DNA of 64,000 nt from Thermus oshimai DSM 12092 (lineage in GTDB: Bacteria; Deinococcota; Deinococci; Deinococcales; Thermaceae), in NCBI RefSeq assembly GCF_000373145.1, contig NZ_KB890602.1:338483-402482 (forward strand), written 5' to 3'. Below are positions 56,158 to 63,519 of this stretch, piece by piece. How positions within the stretch are numbered: the first letter of the stretch is position 1; each line of letters opens with the position of its first letter. The notes under the pieces were generated by a model. It was given only the letters and a program-made list of their open reading frames with translations, ran no database searches and had not been told where the DNA came from. The position numbers were made by a program, and so were the translations under genes.

Positions 56158-57201
56158 ATGAGGGCCTTTAAACCCCACCTCCGGGGCCTCGCCCCCTACC
56201 CCTACGCCTCCTTAGAGGCCCCCGTCAAGCTGGACCAGAACGAAAGCCCCTTTGACCTCCCCCCACCCCTTAAGGAGGAGGCCTTAAAGCGCATGGCCCG
56301 CCTCCCCTGGAACCGGTACCCGGAGATCCACGCGGAAGGCCTGAGGAAGAGGCTTTCCGCCCTTCTGGGCTGGCCCGAGGAGGGGGTGGTCCTGGCCCCG
56401 GGGTCCAACCTCCTCATCCTGGCCCTAGCCCTGGCCGCGGAGGAGGTCCTGGACCTGAGCCCCTCCTTCCCCCACTACGCCCACGCCGCCCGGGCCGCGG
56501 GCACCCCCTACCGGGCGGTGCCCCTCCTGGAGGGGTTTGGGCTTCCCTTGGAGGCCCTCCTGGAGGCCTTCACCGGCGGGGTCTTTTTCCTCCCCAACCC
56601 CCACGCCCCCACGGGGGCCCTCTTTCCGGAGGAGGCCCTAAAGGCCCTGGCGGAGCGGGCCGAGGAGGTGGGGGGGCTTCTGGTGGTGGACGAGGCCTAC
56701 CGGGAGTTTTCGGGCACGGACTTCCGGGCCCTCCTTGGGGCAAGCCCCCACGTGGCCTTCTTGCGCACCTTCTCCAAGGCCTTCTCCTTGGGGGGCATCC
56801 GGGCGGGCTACCTCCTGGCCCACCCGGAGGTGGCCCAGGCGGTGCGGGAGGTCCTGCCCCCCTTCGTCCTCCCCGCCCACACCGGGGCCGTCCTGGAGGT
56901 GGTCCTGGAGAACCCGGGCTACGCCGAGGAGGTGGCGGCCTACGTGCGCGCGGAGCGGGAAAGGGTGTACCGGAGGCTTCTGGAACACCCCACCTGGCGG
57001 CCCTACCCCAGCCACACCAACTTCCTCCTGGTGCGCACCCCCGACGCGGAGGAGGCCTTCCGCCACCTCCTCCGCCAGGGGGTTCTGGTGCGCCGGCAGG
57101 ACCGCTACCCCATGCTCCAGGGGTGCCTTAGGGTCACGGTGGGCCTACGGGAGGAGATGGAGGCCTTCCTGAGGGCGGCCTTTGAGGTGGCCTATGCGTG
57201 A
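56158..57201 (+). CDS. hisC: Histidinol-phosphate aminotransferase
   Basis: PLP enzyme of histidine synthesis converting imidazole acetol phosphate to histidinol phosphate. 347 residues. LDQNESPFDLP at the N-terminus, FFLPNPHAPTGAL, VVDEAYREF for PLP, and the Schiff-base Lys in RTFSKAFSLGGIRAGYLL. First gene of a compact hisC-hisB-hisH cluster with overlapping ends. Confidence 0.94.
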   Translation: MRAFKPHLRGLAPYPYASLEAPVKLDQNESPFDLPPPLKEEALKRMARLPWNRYPEIHAEGLRKRLSALLGWPEEGVVLAPGSNLLILALALAAEEVLDLSPSFPHYAHAARAAGTPYRAVPLLEGFGLPLEALLEAFTGGVFFLPNPHAPTGALFPEEALKALAERAEEVGGLLVVDEAYREFSGTDFRALLGASPHVAFLRTFSKAFSLGGIRAGYLLAHPEVAQAVREVLPPFVLPAHTGAVLEVVLENPGYAEEVAAYVRAERERVYRRLLEHPTWRPYPSHTNFLLVRTPDAEEAFRHLLRQGVLVRRQDRYPMLQGCLRVTVGLREEMEAFLRAAFEVAYA

Positions 57202-57778
57202 GGCCCTGGTGGAGCGGGCCACGGCGGAGACCTGGGTCAAGGTGCGCCTGGGCCTGGACGGCCCCGTGGGGGGGGAGATCGCCACGGGCCTTCCCTTCCT
57301 GGACCACATGCTCCTCCAGCTCCAGCGCCACGGGCGCTTCCTCCTGGAGGTCTCCGCCAAGGGGGATTTGGAGGTGGACGTGCACCACCTGGTGGAGGAC
57401 GTGGGGATCACCCTGGGCCTCGCCCTCAAGGAGGCCTTGGGGGAGGGGCGGGGCCTCGAGCGCTACGGGGAGGCCTACGCCCCCATGGACGAGACCCTGG
57501 TCCTCTGCGTCTTGGACCTTTCCGGGAGGCCCCACCTGGAGTTCCGCCCCGAGGACTGGCCGGTGGAGGGGGCGGCGGGGGGGATGAACCACTACCACCT
57601 CCGGGAGTTCCTGAGGGGCCTCGCCAACCACGGCCGCCTCACCCTCCACCTCAGGCTCCTCTCGGGTCGGGAGGCCCACCACGTCCTCGAGGCCAGCTTC
57701 AAGGCCCTGGCCCGGGCCCTCCACCGGGCCACCCGCCTCACGGGGGAGGGGCTTCCCAGCACCAAGGGGGTGCTGTGA
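57194..57778 (+). CDS. hisB: Imidazoleglycerol-phosphate dehydratase
   Basis: Dehydrates IGP in histidine synthesis. 194 residues, mono-functional form without the phosphatase domain. Mn ligands in FLDHMLLQLQRHG, DVHHLVEDVG, HLEFRPEDW and NHYHLREFLRG, and HHVLEASFKALARAL. ATG 57194 overlaps the hisC stop by eight bases; an earlier in-frame start at 57182 is less likely. Confidence 0.95.
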   Translation: MREALVERATAETWVKVRLGLDGPVGGEIATGLPFLDHMLLQLQRHGRFLLEVSAKGDLEVDVHHLVEDVGITLGLALKEALGEGRGLERYGEAYAPMDETLVLCVLDLSGRPHLEFRPEDWPVEGAAGGMNHYHLREFLRGLANHGRLTLHLRLLSGREAHHVLEASFKALARALHRATRLTGEGLPSTKGVL

Positions 57779-58371
57779 GGGCGCTTCTCATTGACTACGG
57801 CTCGGGGAACCTAAGGAGCGCGGCCAAGGCCCTGGAGGCCGCGGGCTTTTCCGTGCGGGTGGAGGCGGACCCCAAGGCCTTCCCCGAGGCCGACCTCCTG
57901 GTCCTCCCCGGGCAGGGCCACTTCGGCCAGGTCATGGCCGCCTTCCGCCAAAGCGGCTTTCTGGAAAGGGTTCTCTCCCACCTGGAAAGGGGCCTCCCTT
58001 TCCTCGGGATCTGCGTGGGCATGCAGGTCCTCTACCAGGGCTCGGAGGAGGCCCCGGGGGTGAAAGGCCTCGGGCTTTTCCCGGGGGAGGTGCGCCGCTT
58101 CCCCAAAGGCCGGGTCCCCCAGATGGGCTGGAACCGGCTCCGCTTCCAGGGGGCCTTCCAGCCCCTTTCCGGCCGCTACTTCTACTTCGCCAACTCCTAC
58201 TACGGGCCCCTTCTCCCCGAGGCCCTAGGGGAAGGGGAGTACGCGGGCACCCCCTTCGCGGCCCTCCTCGCGCGGGAAAACCTCCTTGCCCCCCAGTTCC
58301 ACCCGGAGAAGAGCGGGCGGGCGGGGCTTGCCTTCTTGGAGCTAGCGCGAGGCTACTTCCAGGTCCTCTAG
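57775..58371 (+). CDS. hisH: Imidazole glycerol phosphate synthase glutaminase subunit HisH
   Basis: Supplies ammonia to HisF. 198 residues, class I amidotransferase: LIDYGSGNLRSAAKALE, oxyanion and nucleophile Cys in FLGICVGMQVLYQGS, and the His-Glu of the triad in APQFHPEKSGRAG. GTG start overlaps the hisB stop (GTGA). Its last 30 bases overlap the convergent PfkB gene. Confidence 0.95.
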   Translation: MRALLIDYGSGNLRSAAKALEAAGFSVRVEADPKAFPEADLLVLPGQGHFGQVMAAFRQSGFLERVLSHLERGLPFLGICVGMQVLYQGSEEAPGVKGLGLFPGEVRRFPKGRVPQMGWNRLRFQGAFQPLSGRYFYFANSYYGPLLPEALGEGEYAGTPFAALLARENLLAPQFHPEKSGRAGLAFLELARGYFQVL

Positions 58372-59262
58372 CTTAAGAAGCCTTCCCTGGGCCCCGAAGG
58401 CCGTGGCCGCCAAAGCCCCCGCCAGGTTGGCGAGCCTCCCCGCCTCCAGGGGCCCTTTCCCCGAGAGGAGGGCGTGGGCGAAGGCCGCGGTGTAGGCGTC
58501 CCCCGCCCCCGTGGAGTCCACGATGTCCTCCACCGGAAAGGGTTCCAGAAGCTCTTCCCCTCCCGGGGTCACCACGATGGAGCCCATGGCCCCCACCTTG
58601 ATGGCGAGGTTCTGGAAGCCCTCCTGCCTAAGCCGGGCCACCCCTTCCGAGAGGGAGGCCGCGCCGGTGAGGGCCAGAAGCTCCGTCTGGTTCATGAGGA
58701 GCCAGGCCGCCCCCCGCAGGTACTTTAGAAGCTCCCGCCCCGCGGCCCGCACCGCCCCCGTGCCTAGGTCGGCGAAGATGGGAAGCTCCCGTTTCCTGGC
58801 GGCCTCCAAGACCTCCACCGCGTAGCTTCGGGAAGGCCCCCCCACCAGGGCGTAGGCGGAGAGGACCACCGCGTCCACCTCGTCCAGATAGCGGGGTTTG
58901 AAGAGGCCGGGGTCCAGGTAGCGGCTTGCCCCCTCGGCGCTCACCATGGCCCGCTCCCCTCCCGGCACCACCAGGATGAGCACGGAGCTCGTGGTGTGCT
59001 CCGGGTCCTCCTGCAGGTGGCGGAGGTCCACCCCCACCTCCCGCACCCGGCTTAGGGCGAGCTCGGCGAAGGGGTCCCGGCCCACCCGGCCCGCCAGGTA
59101 GACCCGGTGCCCTAGGCTGGCCAGCTGGGCCGCCAGGGTGCCCCCGGCCCCGCCCGGCTTCATCAGGGCCCGGCGGGAGGGGATCTCCTCCCCCGGCTCC
59201 GGTATCCGTTCCAGGAAGAACAAGAGGTCCACCGAGACATCCCCCAGCACGAAGAACCGCAT
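58342..59262 (-). CDS. PfkB-family carbohydrate/nucleoside kinase
   Basis: 306 residues of the ribokinase fold: GDVSVDLLFFLERIPEPGEE and RALMKPGGAGGTLAAQLASLG at the N-terminus (sugar-lid region), and the signature DSTGAGDAYTAAFAHALLSG with catalytic Asp. Substrate cannot be told; ribose, fructose, 2-keto-3-deoxygluconate or nucleosides are candidates. It has a Shine-Dalgarno sequence (AAGGAGG), unlike most unit-leading genes here. Tail overlaps hisH. Confidence 0.88.
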   Translation of the reverse strand: MRFFVLGDVSVDLLFFLERIPEPGEEIPSRRALMKPGGAGGTLAAQLASLGHRVYLAGRVGRDPFAELALSRVREVGVDLRHLQEDPEHTTSSVLILVVPGGERAMVSAEGASRYLDPGLFKPRYLDEVDAVVLSAYALVGGPSRSYAVEVLEAARKRELPIFADLGTGAVRAAGRELLKYLRGAAWLLMNQTELLALTGAASLSEGVARLRQEGFQNLAIKVGAMGSIVVTPGGEELLEPFPVEDIVDSTGAGDAYTAAFAHALLSGKGPLEAGRLANLAGALAATAFGAQGRLLKLEDLEVASR

Positions 59263-59288
59263 TCCGCCTCCTTCCCGACTTTGCCCTC

Positions 59289-59332
59289 ACTATACCCCAA
59301 GGAGGGCCATCCTGCCTTTAGGCCCCAGTATA
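59289..59332 (-). promoter_or_regulatory. Two candidate -10 elements for the PfkB kinase gene
   Basis: Minus-strand TATAGT (59289-59294) and TATACT (59327-59332) lie 38 bases apart upstream of the kinase. The nearer gives a leader of about 20 bases with a Shine-Dalgarno sequence. Tandem promoters would allow dual control. Confidence 0.45.
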
Positions 59333-59361
59333 CCCCGCTTTATGAGAAGAAAGTAACAAGA

Positions 59362-59410
59362 AGGGCGCCCCCGGGTTAGGCCCCCTGGGCAAATCGGAAG
59401 AAGGCGCCCT
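59362..59410 (-). terminator. Possible terminator structure after the ligase-like gene
   Basis: AGGGCGCC (59362-59369) and GGCGCCCT (59403-59410) pair around an inner imperfect CCCGGG/CCCTGG hairpin. Long loop makes this uncertain. Confidence 0.35.
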
Positions 59411-59419
59411 GCTACGCCC

Positions 59420-60556
59420 TTAAAACCGCCGGTCCTCCACCAAGGGCCCCGCGATCTCGCCCACGAGCTCCACCTCGTCCACCCGGAGGCCCGTGGCCTT
59501 CTGGATGGCCTCCATGAGGCCGGGGGGCACTTTTTCCCCTTTAAGCCGGAGCACCAGCTTGTCCGTGCCCTCGAGCTTCCTCTCCAGCACCACCTGGAAG
59601 CCCTTGGGGTCCAGCCCGAACCCCGCCAGGATGGGGGAGAGCTCCGTGGGGTAGAGCTTCACCCCCTTCACCTTCACCATGGCGTCCGTGCGCCCGAAGA
59701 CCCCCCGGGGGAGGACCGTGAGGCCCTCCCGCCTCTCCGCGATGGCCAGATCGCCGGTGCGGAAGCGGAGCATGGGCATGAGGGTGCGGCTTAGGGCGGT
59801 GACCACCAGCTCCCCCTTTTCCCCGTCGGCCACGGGCTTCAGGGTCTCGGGGTCCAGCACCTCCAGGATGGCCATCTCCGGGATCTCCCAAAGCCCGTCC
59901 TTGGCCATGGTCTCCCCGGCCACGATGCCGAGCTCGCTGGTGCCGTAGGCGTCCAGGGCCACCCCGCCCAGGAGGGCCTCCACCTTCTCCCGGAAGCCGG
60001 GCACGGAGGTGAAGGGCTCGCCCCCGGCGAGGAGGAGGGGGAACCTTCCCCCCGCCTGCCCCACCTTGAGGGCGAAGGAGGGGTTGGTGACCAGGACGTC
60101 AAACCCGTAAGCCTGGCCGATCTCCGCGATCCGCCCTGCCTCCCCGGGCCCGTGGGGGAAGACCAGGTTCCCGGCCCGCCACAGGGCCTGGTGGAAGAGC
60201 CACCCCCCGGCGAAGACGTGGTAGCTGAAGGCCACCAGGACCTTCTTCCCCACCAGGCCCAGCCGCCGGTAGTGCGCCGCCAGGGCCTCCGCCTGGTAGC
60301 GGAGGTCTTCTTGCGAGAGGTACTCCGGCATCCAGCCCATGAGGGGGCTTGGGGTGAGGTGCATGAGGCTTGCCCCCTCGGGGGGCCTGGGGTTTTCCCT
60401 GAGGTAGGCCACCCACTCCTCCCGGGTGGTGAGGGGGAGGGTTTGGAGGGTTTCTAGGCTCACCTCTTCCGGGCTTAGGCCCTTCAGCTTTTCCCGGTAG
60501 ACGGGGTGCTCGAGGGCCGCCTTCACCACTTCCCGAAGCCTTGCTTCCCGGTCCAT
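59420..60556 (-). CDS. Phenylacetate-CoA-ligase-like adenylate-forming enzyme
   Basis: 378 residues from ATG 60556, which follows AAGGAGG. PaaK-like motifs: YGTSELGIVAGE (adenylate-binding), FRTGDLAI and a C-terminal VFGRTDAMVKVKGVKLYPTELSPIL lid segment. It is shorter than PaaK (about 430), and the usual P-loop SSGTTGKP appears changed to MHLTPSPLMG, so ATP phosphate contacts may differ. A longer in-frame start at 60628 overlaps purK and was rejected. Activates an unknown aryl or acyl acid. Confidence 0.78.
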   Translation of the reverse strand: MDREARLREVVKAALEHPVYREKLKGLSPEEVSLETLQTLPLTTREEWVAYLRENPRPPEGASLMHLTPSPLMGWMPEYLSQEDLRYQAEALAAHYRRLGLVGKKVLVAFSYHVFAGGWLFHQALWRAGNLVFPHGPGEAGRIAEIGQAYGFDVLVTNPSFALKVGQAGGRFPLLLAGGEPFTSVPGFREKVEALLGGVALDAYGTSELGIVAGETMAKDGLWEIPEMAILEVLDPETLKPVADGEKGELVVTALSRTLMPMLRFRTGDLAIAERREGLTVLPRGVFGRTDAMVKVKGVKLYPTELSPILAGFGLDPKGFQVVLERKLEGTDKLVLRLKGEKVPPGLMEAIQKATGLRVDEVELVGEIAGPLVEDRRF

Positions 60557-60577
60557 CCTGGGCCTCCTTTGGCGGGG

Positions 60578-60583
60578 ATTATA
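60578..60583 (-). promoter_or_regulatory. -10 element TATAAT for the ligase-like gene
   Basis: Perfect consensus TATAAT on the minus strand, 21 bases before the ATG. It overlaps the purK stop codon TAA. Confidence 0.6.
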
Positions 60584-61670
60584 CCCCGGCCAAGGAGAGG
60601 AGGCGGGGCAGGGCCTCTTCCAGCTCAAGGAGGCCCTCCCGCCTCAGGGTGATGTGCCCCACCTTGCGCCCGGGGCGCACCGCCTTGCCGTACCAGTGGA
60701 GGTGGGCCCCTTCCAGGGCCAGGACCTGGGCGAGGTCGGGCCGGTGGCCGATGAGGTTCACCATGGCGCTGTGGCCCCTTGGGGCGGTGGAGCCCAGGGG
60801 CAGGCCCAGGACCGCCCGGAGGTGGTTTTCAAACTGGCTCGTCTCCGCCCCCTCTATCGTCCAGTGGCCGGAGTTGTGCACCCGGGGGGCCATCTCGTTG
60901 AAGAGGAGCGCCTCCCCCACCTGGAAGAACTCGAGGGCCAGCACCCCCACGTAGCCCAGGGCCTCCAAGGCCGCCCGGGCGTAGCCTTCCGCTTTGGCCT
61001 GGAGATCCGGGCTGAGGCCGGGCGCGGGGGCGCGGGAAAGCCTCAGGATCCCCCCCCGGTGGTGGTTCTCCACCAGGGGGTAGAAGGCCACCTCCCCCCC
61101 CAGGCCCCGCACCGCCAGGAGGGAGACCTCCCGGTCAAAGGGCACGAAGCCCTCCAGGATGAGCCCCTTTCCCCCGAGGGCCTCCAGGGCCTTTGGGGCT
61201 TCCTCCAGGGTTCGGATGAGGGCCTGCCCCTTGCCGTCGTAGCCCCCTCTTCGGGTCTTGAGGAGGGCGGGAAGGCCCACCCGCTTGAGGCCCTCCTCCA
61301 GGTCCTCGAGGCCCCCCACGGGGTGGAAGGGGGGGGTGGGCACCCCGAGCTCCCGGAAGAAGGTCTTCTCCCGAAGCCGGTCCTGGGCCACCTCCAGGGC
61401 CTTCGGGGTGGGGCGGACGGGGAGGAGGCCTTCCAGGAAGCGCGCGGCCTCCACGGGCACGTTCTCAAACTCGTAGGTGACGAGGTCTAGCCCTTCCGCG
61501 AAGCGCCTTAGGGCCTCCTCGTCCAGGAAGTCCCCCACGAAAAGCGCCCCCACCTGCCCGGCGCAGGCCTCCGGGGAGGGGTCCAGGAAGCGGAAGGTGA
61601 GGCCCAAGGGGTAGCCCGCCAGGGCCAGCATCCGCCCCAGCTGGCCCCCGCCCAGCACGCCCACCCTCAT
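60579..61670 (-). CDS. purK: 5-(carboxyamino)imidazole ribonucleotide synthase PurK
   Basis: ATP-grasp enzyme that carboxylates AIR to N5-CAIR in purine synthesis. 363 residues from ATG 61670: [69 protein letters not shown] overlaps the purE stop (ATGA). A much longer in-frame reading upstream runs antisense through purE and sbtA and is an artifact. Confidence 0.96.
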   Translation of the reverse strand: MRVGVLGGGQLGRMLALAGYPLGLTFRFLDPSPEACAGQVGALFVGDFLDEEALRRFAEGLDLVTYEFENVPVEAARFLEGLLPVRPTPKALEVAQDRLREKTFFRELGVPTPPFHPVGGLEDLEEGLKRVGLPALLKTRRGGYDGKGQALIRTLEEAPKALEALGGKGLILEGFVPFDREVSLLAVRGLGGEVAFYPLVENHHRGGILRLSRAPAPGLSPDLQAKAEGYARAALEALGYVGVLALEFFQVGEALLFNEMAPRVHNSGHWTIEGAETSQFENHLRAVLGLPLGSTAPRGHSAMVNLIGHRPDLAQVLALEGAHLHWYGKAVRPGRKVGHITLRREGLLELEEALPRLLSLAGV

Positions 61671-62161
61671 CCTTCCTCCCGGGGGTCGGGGTGGGCCAGG
61701 ACGGCCTCCGTCTGGGCCTTGCGGTAGGCCTTGAGCCGCTCCATCACCTCGGGGTGCTTCAGGCCCACGATGCTGGCGGCAAGAAGCGCGGCGTTCACCG
61801 CCCCCGCCCGCCCGATGGCCAGGGTGCCCACGGGCACCCCGGCGGGCATCTGCACGATGGAGAGGAGGGAGTCCAGCCCCTTCAGGGCCTGGCTTTCCAC
61901 CGGCACCCCGAGCACCGGCAGGGGGGTGTGGGCCGCGGTCATCCCGGGGAGGTGGGCCGCCCCCCCCGCCCCGGCGATGATGACCATGAGGCCCCGCTCC
62001 TCCGCCGTCTTGGCGTACTCCGCCATGAGGTCCGGGGTGCGGTGGGCCGAGACCACCCGCACCTCGTAGGGCACGCCCAGGGCTTCCAGGGTCTCCGCCG
62101 CGTGGCGCAGGGTGGCCCAGTCCGATTTGGAGCCCATGATGACGCCTACCAAGGGCCGCAT
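61667..62161 (-). CDS. purE: N5-carboxyaminoimidazole ribonucleotide mutase PurE
   Basis: Converts N5-CAIR to CAIR after PurK. 164 residues from ATG 62161. Class I PurE motifs: [66 protein letters not shown] lies eight bases after TACAAT; the in-frame upstream extension enters the divergent transporter region and was rejected. Confidence 0.96.
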   Translation of the reverse strand: MRPLVGVIMGSKSDWATLRHAAETLEALGVPYEVRVVSAHRTPDLMAEYAKTAEERGLMVIIAGAGGAAHLPGMTAAHTPLPVLGVPVESQALKGLDSLLSIVQMPAGVPVGTLAIGRAGAVNAALLAASIVGLKHPEVMERLKAYRKAQTEAVLAHPDPREEG

Positions 62162-62169
62162 CGTACCGG

Positions 62170-62175
62170 ATTGTA
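62170..62175 (-). promoter_or_regulatory. -10 element TACAAT for purE, leaderless start
   Basis: Minus-strand TACAAT ends eight bases before the purE ATG. It sits in a short 46-base region shared with divergent sbtA. No purine riboswitch can fit. Confidence 0.6.
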
Positions 62176-62207
62176 CAAGCCTTTCCCCTTTGGTAGAAGG
62201 AGGGCCT

Positions 62208-63164
62208 ATGGAGGCCCTGGAGCTCGTTCGGCTCAATCTCCTCTCCCCCATGGTCCTGGCCTTTTTCCTGGGGGTCTTCGCCCGCCTCATCAAAAGCGAC
62301 CTTGCCTTCCCCGAGGCCCTCTACACCGCCCTTTCCATCTACCTCCTCTTCGCCATCGGGTTTAAGGGCGGGGTGGAGCTCTCCCAAACCCCCCTGGCCC
62401 AGGTGGCCCTGCCCGCCCTGGCGACCCTCCTTTTGGGCCTGGTGCGCCCCCTTTTGGCCTACCCCCTGGCCCGCCGCTTCCTGCGGGTTTCCCGGCCCGA
62501 CGCCGCCGCCCTCGCCGCCCACTACGGCTCGGTGTCCGCGGTGACCTTCCTGGCGGCCCTCACCTTCGCCCAGGCCACGGGGGGACGGCCCGAGGGCTTC
62601 ATGCCCAGCCTGGTGGCCCTTCTGGAGATCCCCGGCCTCGTCCTGGCCCTCCTCCTGGCCAAGCGGGGCTCGAGGCGGATGGGGGAGGCCCTGCGGGAGG
62701 TCCTCACCGGTAAGAGCGTGGTCCTCCTCCTCGGGGGCCTCGTCATCGGCGTTCTTTCGGGGGAGGAGGGCATGGCCCGGGTGAAGGCCTTCTTCGCCGA
62801 CCCCTTCCAGGGGGCCCTGACCCTTTTCCTCCTGGACCTGGGCATGGTGGCGGCCTCCCGCCTTTCCGCCCTTAGGCAGGTGGGCTTCCGCCTGGTCCTC
62901 TACGGGGTGGGCCTGGCCCTCCTCCACGGGGCCTTTGGGGTGTACCTGGGCCACCTGGCGGGGCTTTCCCCTGCGGGGTCTGCGGTCCTTGGGGCCATGG
63001 CCGCCAGCGCCTCCTACATCGCCGCCCCCGCCGCGGTGCGCATCGCCCTGCCCGAGGCCAACCCCAGCCTGTACCTGGCGGCCAGCCTGGCGGTGACCTT
63101 TCCCTTTAACCTGATCCTGGGGATTCCCCTCTACCACGCCCTTGCGGGCCTCCTTGGGGGGTGA
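62208..63164 (+). CDS. sbtA: Sodium-dependent bicarbonate transporter, SbtA family
   Basis: 318 residues, about ten membrane helices in two inverted halves. Pattern fits the SbtA/DUF897 family: [47 protein letters not shown] at the N-terminus and [15 protein letters not shown] plus [48 protein letters not shown] near the end (quoted in parts). ATG 62208 with AGAAGGAGGG; longer upstream starts lie over purE and its promoter. A PII-like gene follows, as in cyanobacterial sbtAB. Expected to import bicarbonate with Na+. Confidence 0.9.
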   Translation: MEALELVRLNLLSPMVLAFFLGVFARLIKSDLAFPEALYTALSIYLLFAIGFKGGVELSQTPLAQVALPALATLLLGLVRPLLAYPLARRFLRVSRPDAAALAAHYGSVSAVTFLAALTFAQATGGRPEGFMPSLVALLEIPGLVLALLLAKRGSRRMGEALREVLTGKSVVLLLGGLVIGVLSGEEGMARVKAFFADPFQGALTLFLLDLGMVAASRLSALRQVGFRLVLYGVGLALLHGAFGVYLGHLAGLSPAGSAVLGAMAASASYIAAPAAVRIALPEANPSLYLAASLAVTFPFNLILGIPLYHALAGLLGG

Positions 63165-63168
63165 GGGT

Positions 63169-63471
63169 ATGGAGCTGGTGCGGCTGAAGCTGGTGACCAT
63201 CGTGGCGGAAAGCCTCTTGGAAAAGCGGCTGGTGGAGGAGATCAAGCGCCTGGGGGCCAAGGGCTACACCATCACCCCCGCCCGGGGGGAGGGTTCCCGG
63301 GGCCTCAGGAGCGTGGACTGGGAGGGGCAGAACATCCGCCTCGAGACCATCGTAAGCGAGGAGGTGGCCCTAAAGATCCTGAAGAAGCTCCAGGAGGAGT
63401 ACTTCCCCCACTACGCGGTGATCGCCTACGTGGAGAACGTGGAGGTGGTGCGGGGAGACAAGTACATCTAG
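63169..63471 (+). CDS. sbtB: PII-like regulatory protein, SbtB type
   Basis: 100 residues with the PII fold pattern: LVRLKLVTIVAESLLEKRLVEEIKRLGAKGYTITPARGEGSRGLRS... and IRLETIVSEEVALKILKKLQEEYFPHYAVIAYVENVEVVRGDKYI. The T-loop is changed (no uridylylation Tyr in the normal position), which fits SbtB, a cyclic-AMP/adenine-nucleotide sensor that inhibits SbtA. Starts at ATG 63169, five bases after sbtA, so the two are made together. Confidence 0.85.
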   Translation: MELVRLKLVTIVAESLLEKRLVEEIKRLGAKGYTITPARGEGSRGLRSVDWEGQNIRLETIVSEEVALKILKKLQEEYFPHYAVIAYVENVEVVRGDKYI

Positions 63472-63492
63472 CCCCGCCCCAGCCCAAAAAGG

Positions 63493-63519
63493 AACCCCCC
63501 AGGAAGCGCCTGGGGGGTT
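63493..63519. terminator. Bidirectional terminator between sbtB and the CRISPR array
   Basis: Perfect 11-bp stem (63493-63503 with 63509-63519), AAGCG loop. Read leftward, it is followed by CC then TTTTT, ideal for ending the CRISPR precursor RNA; read rightward it ends sbtB. It abuts the first (degenerate) repeat directly. Confidence 0.8.

Noticed and set aside
60579-63260. An 893-codon minus-strand open frame through purK, purE and sbtA
   Set aside because: Only its 3' third is purK. The upstream part is antisense to purE codons in another frame and to sbtA, with Gly/Pro/Gln/His-rich composition typical of shadow frames in GC-rich DNA.
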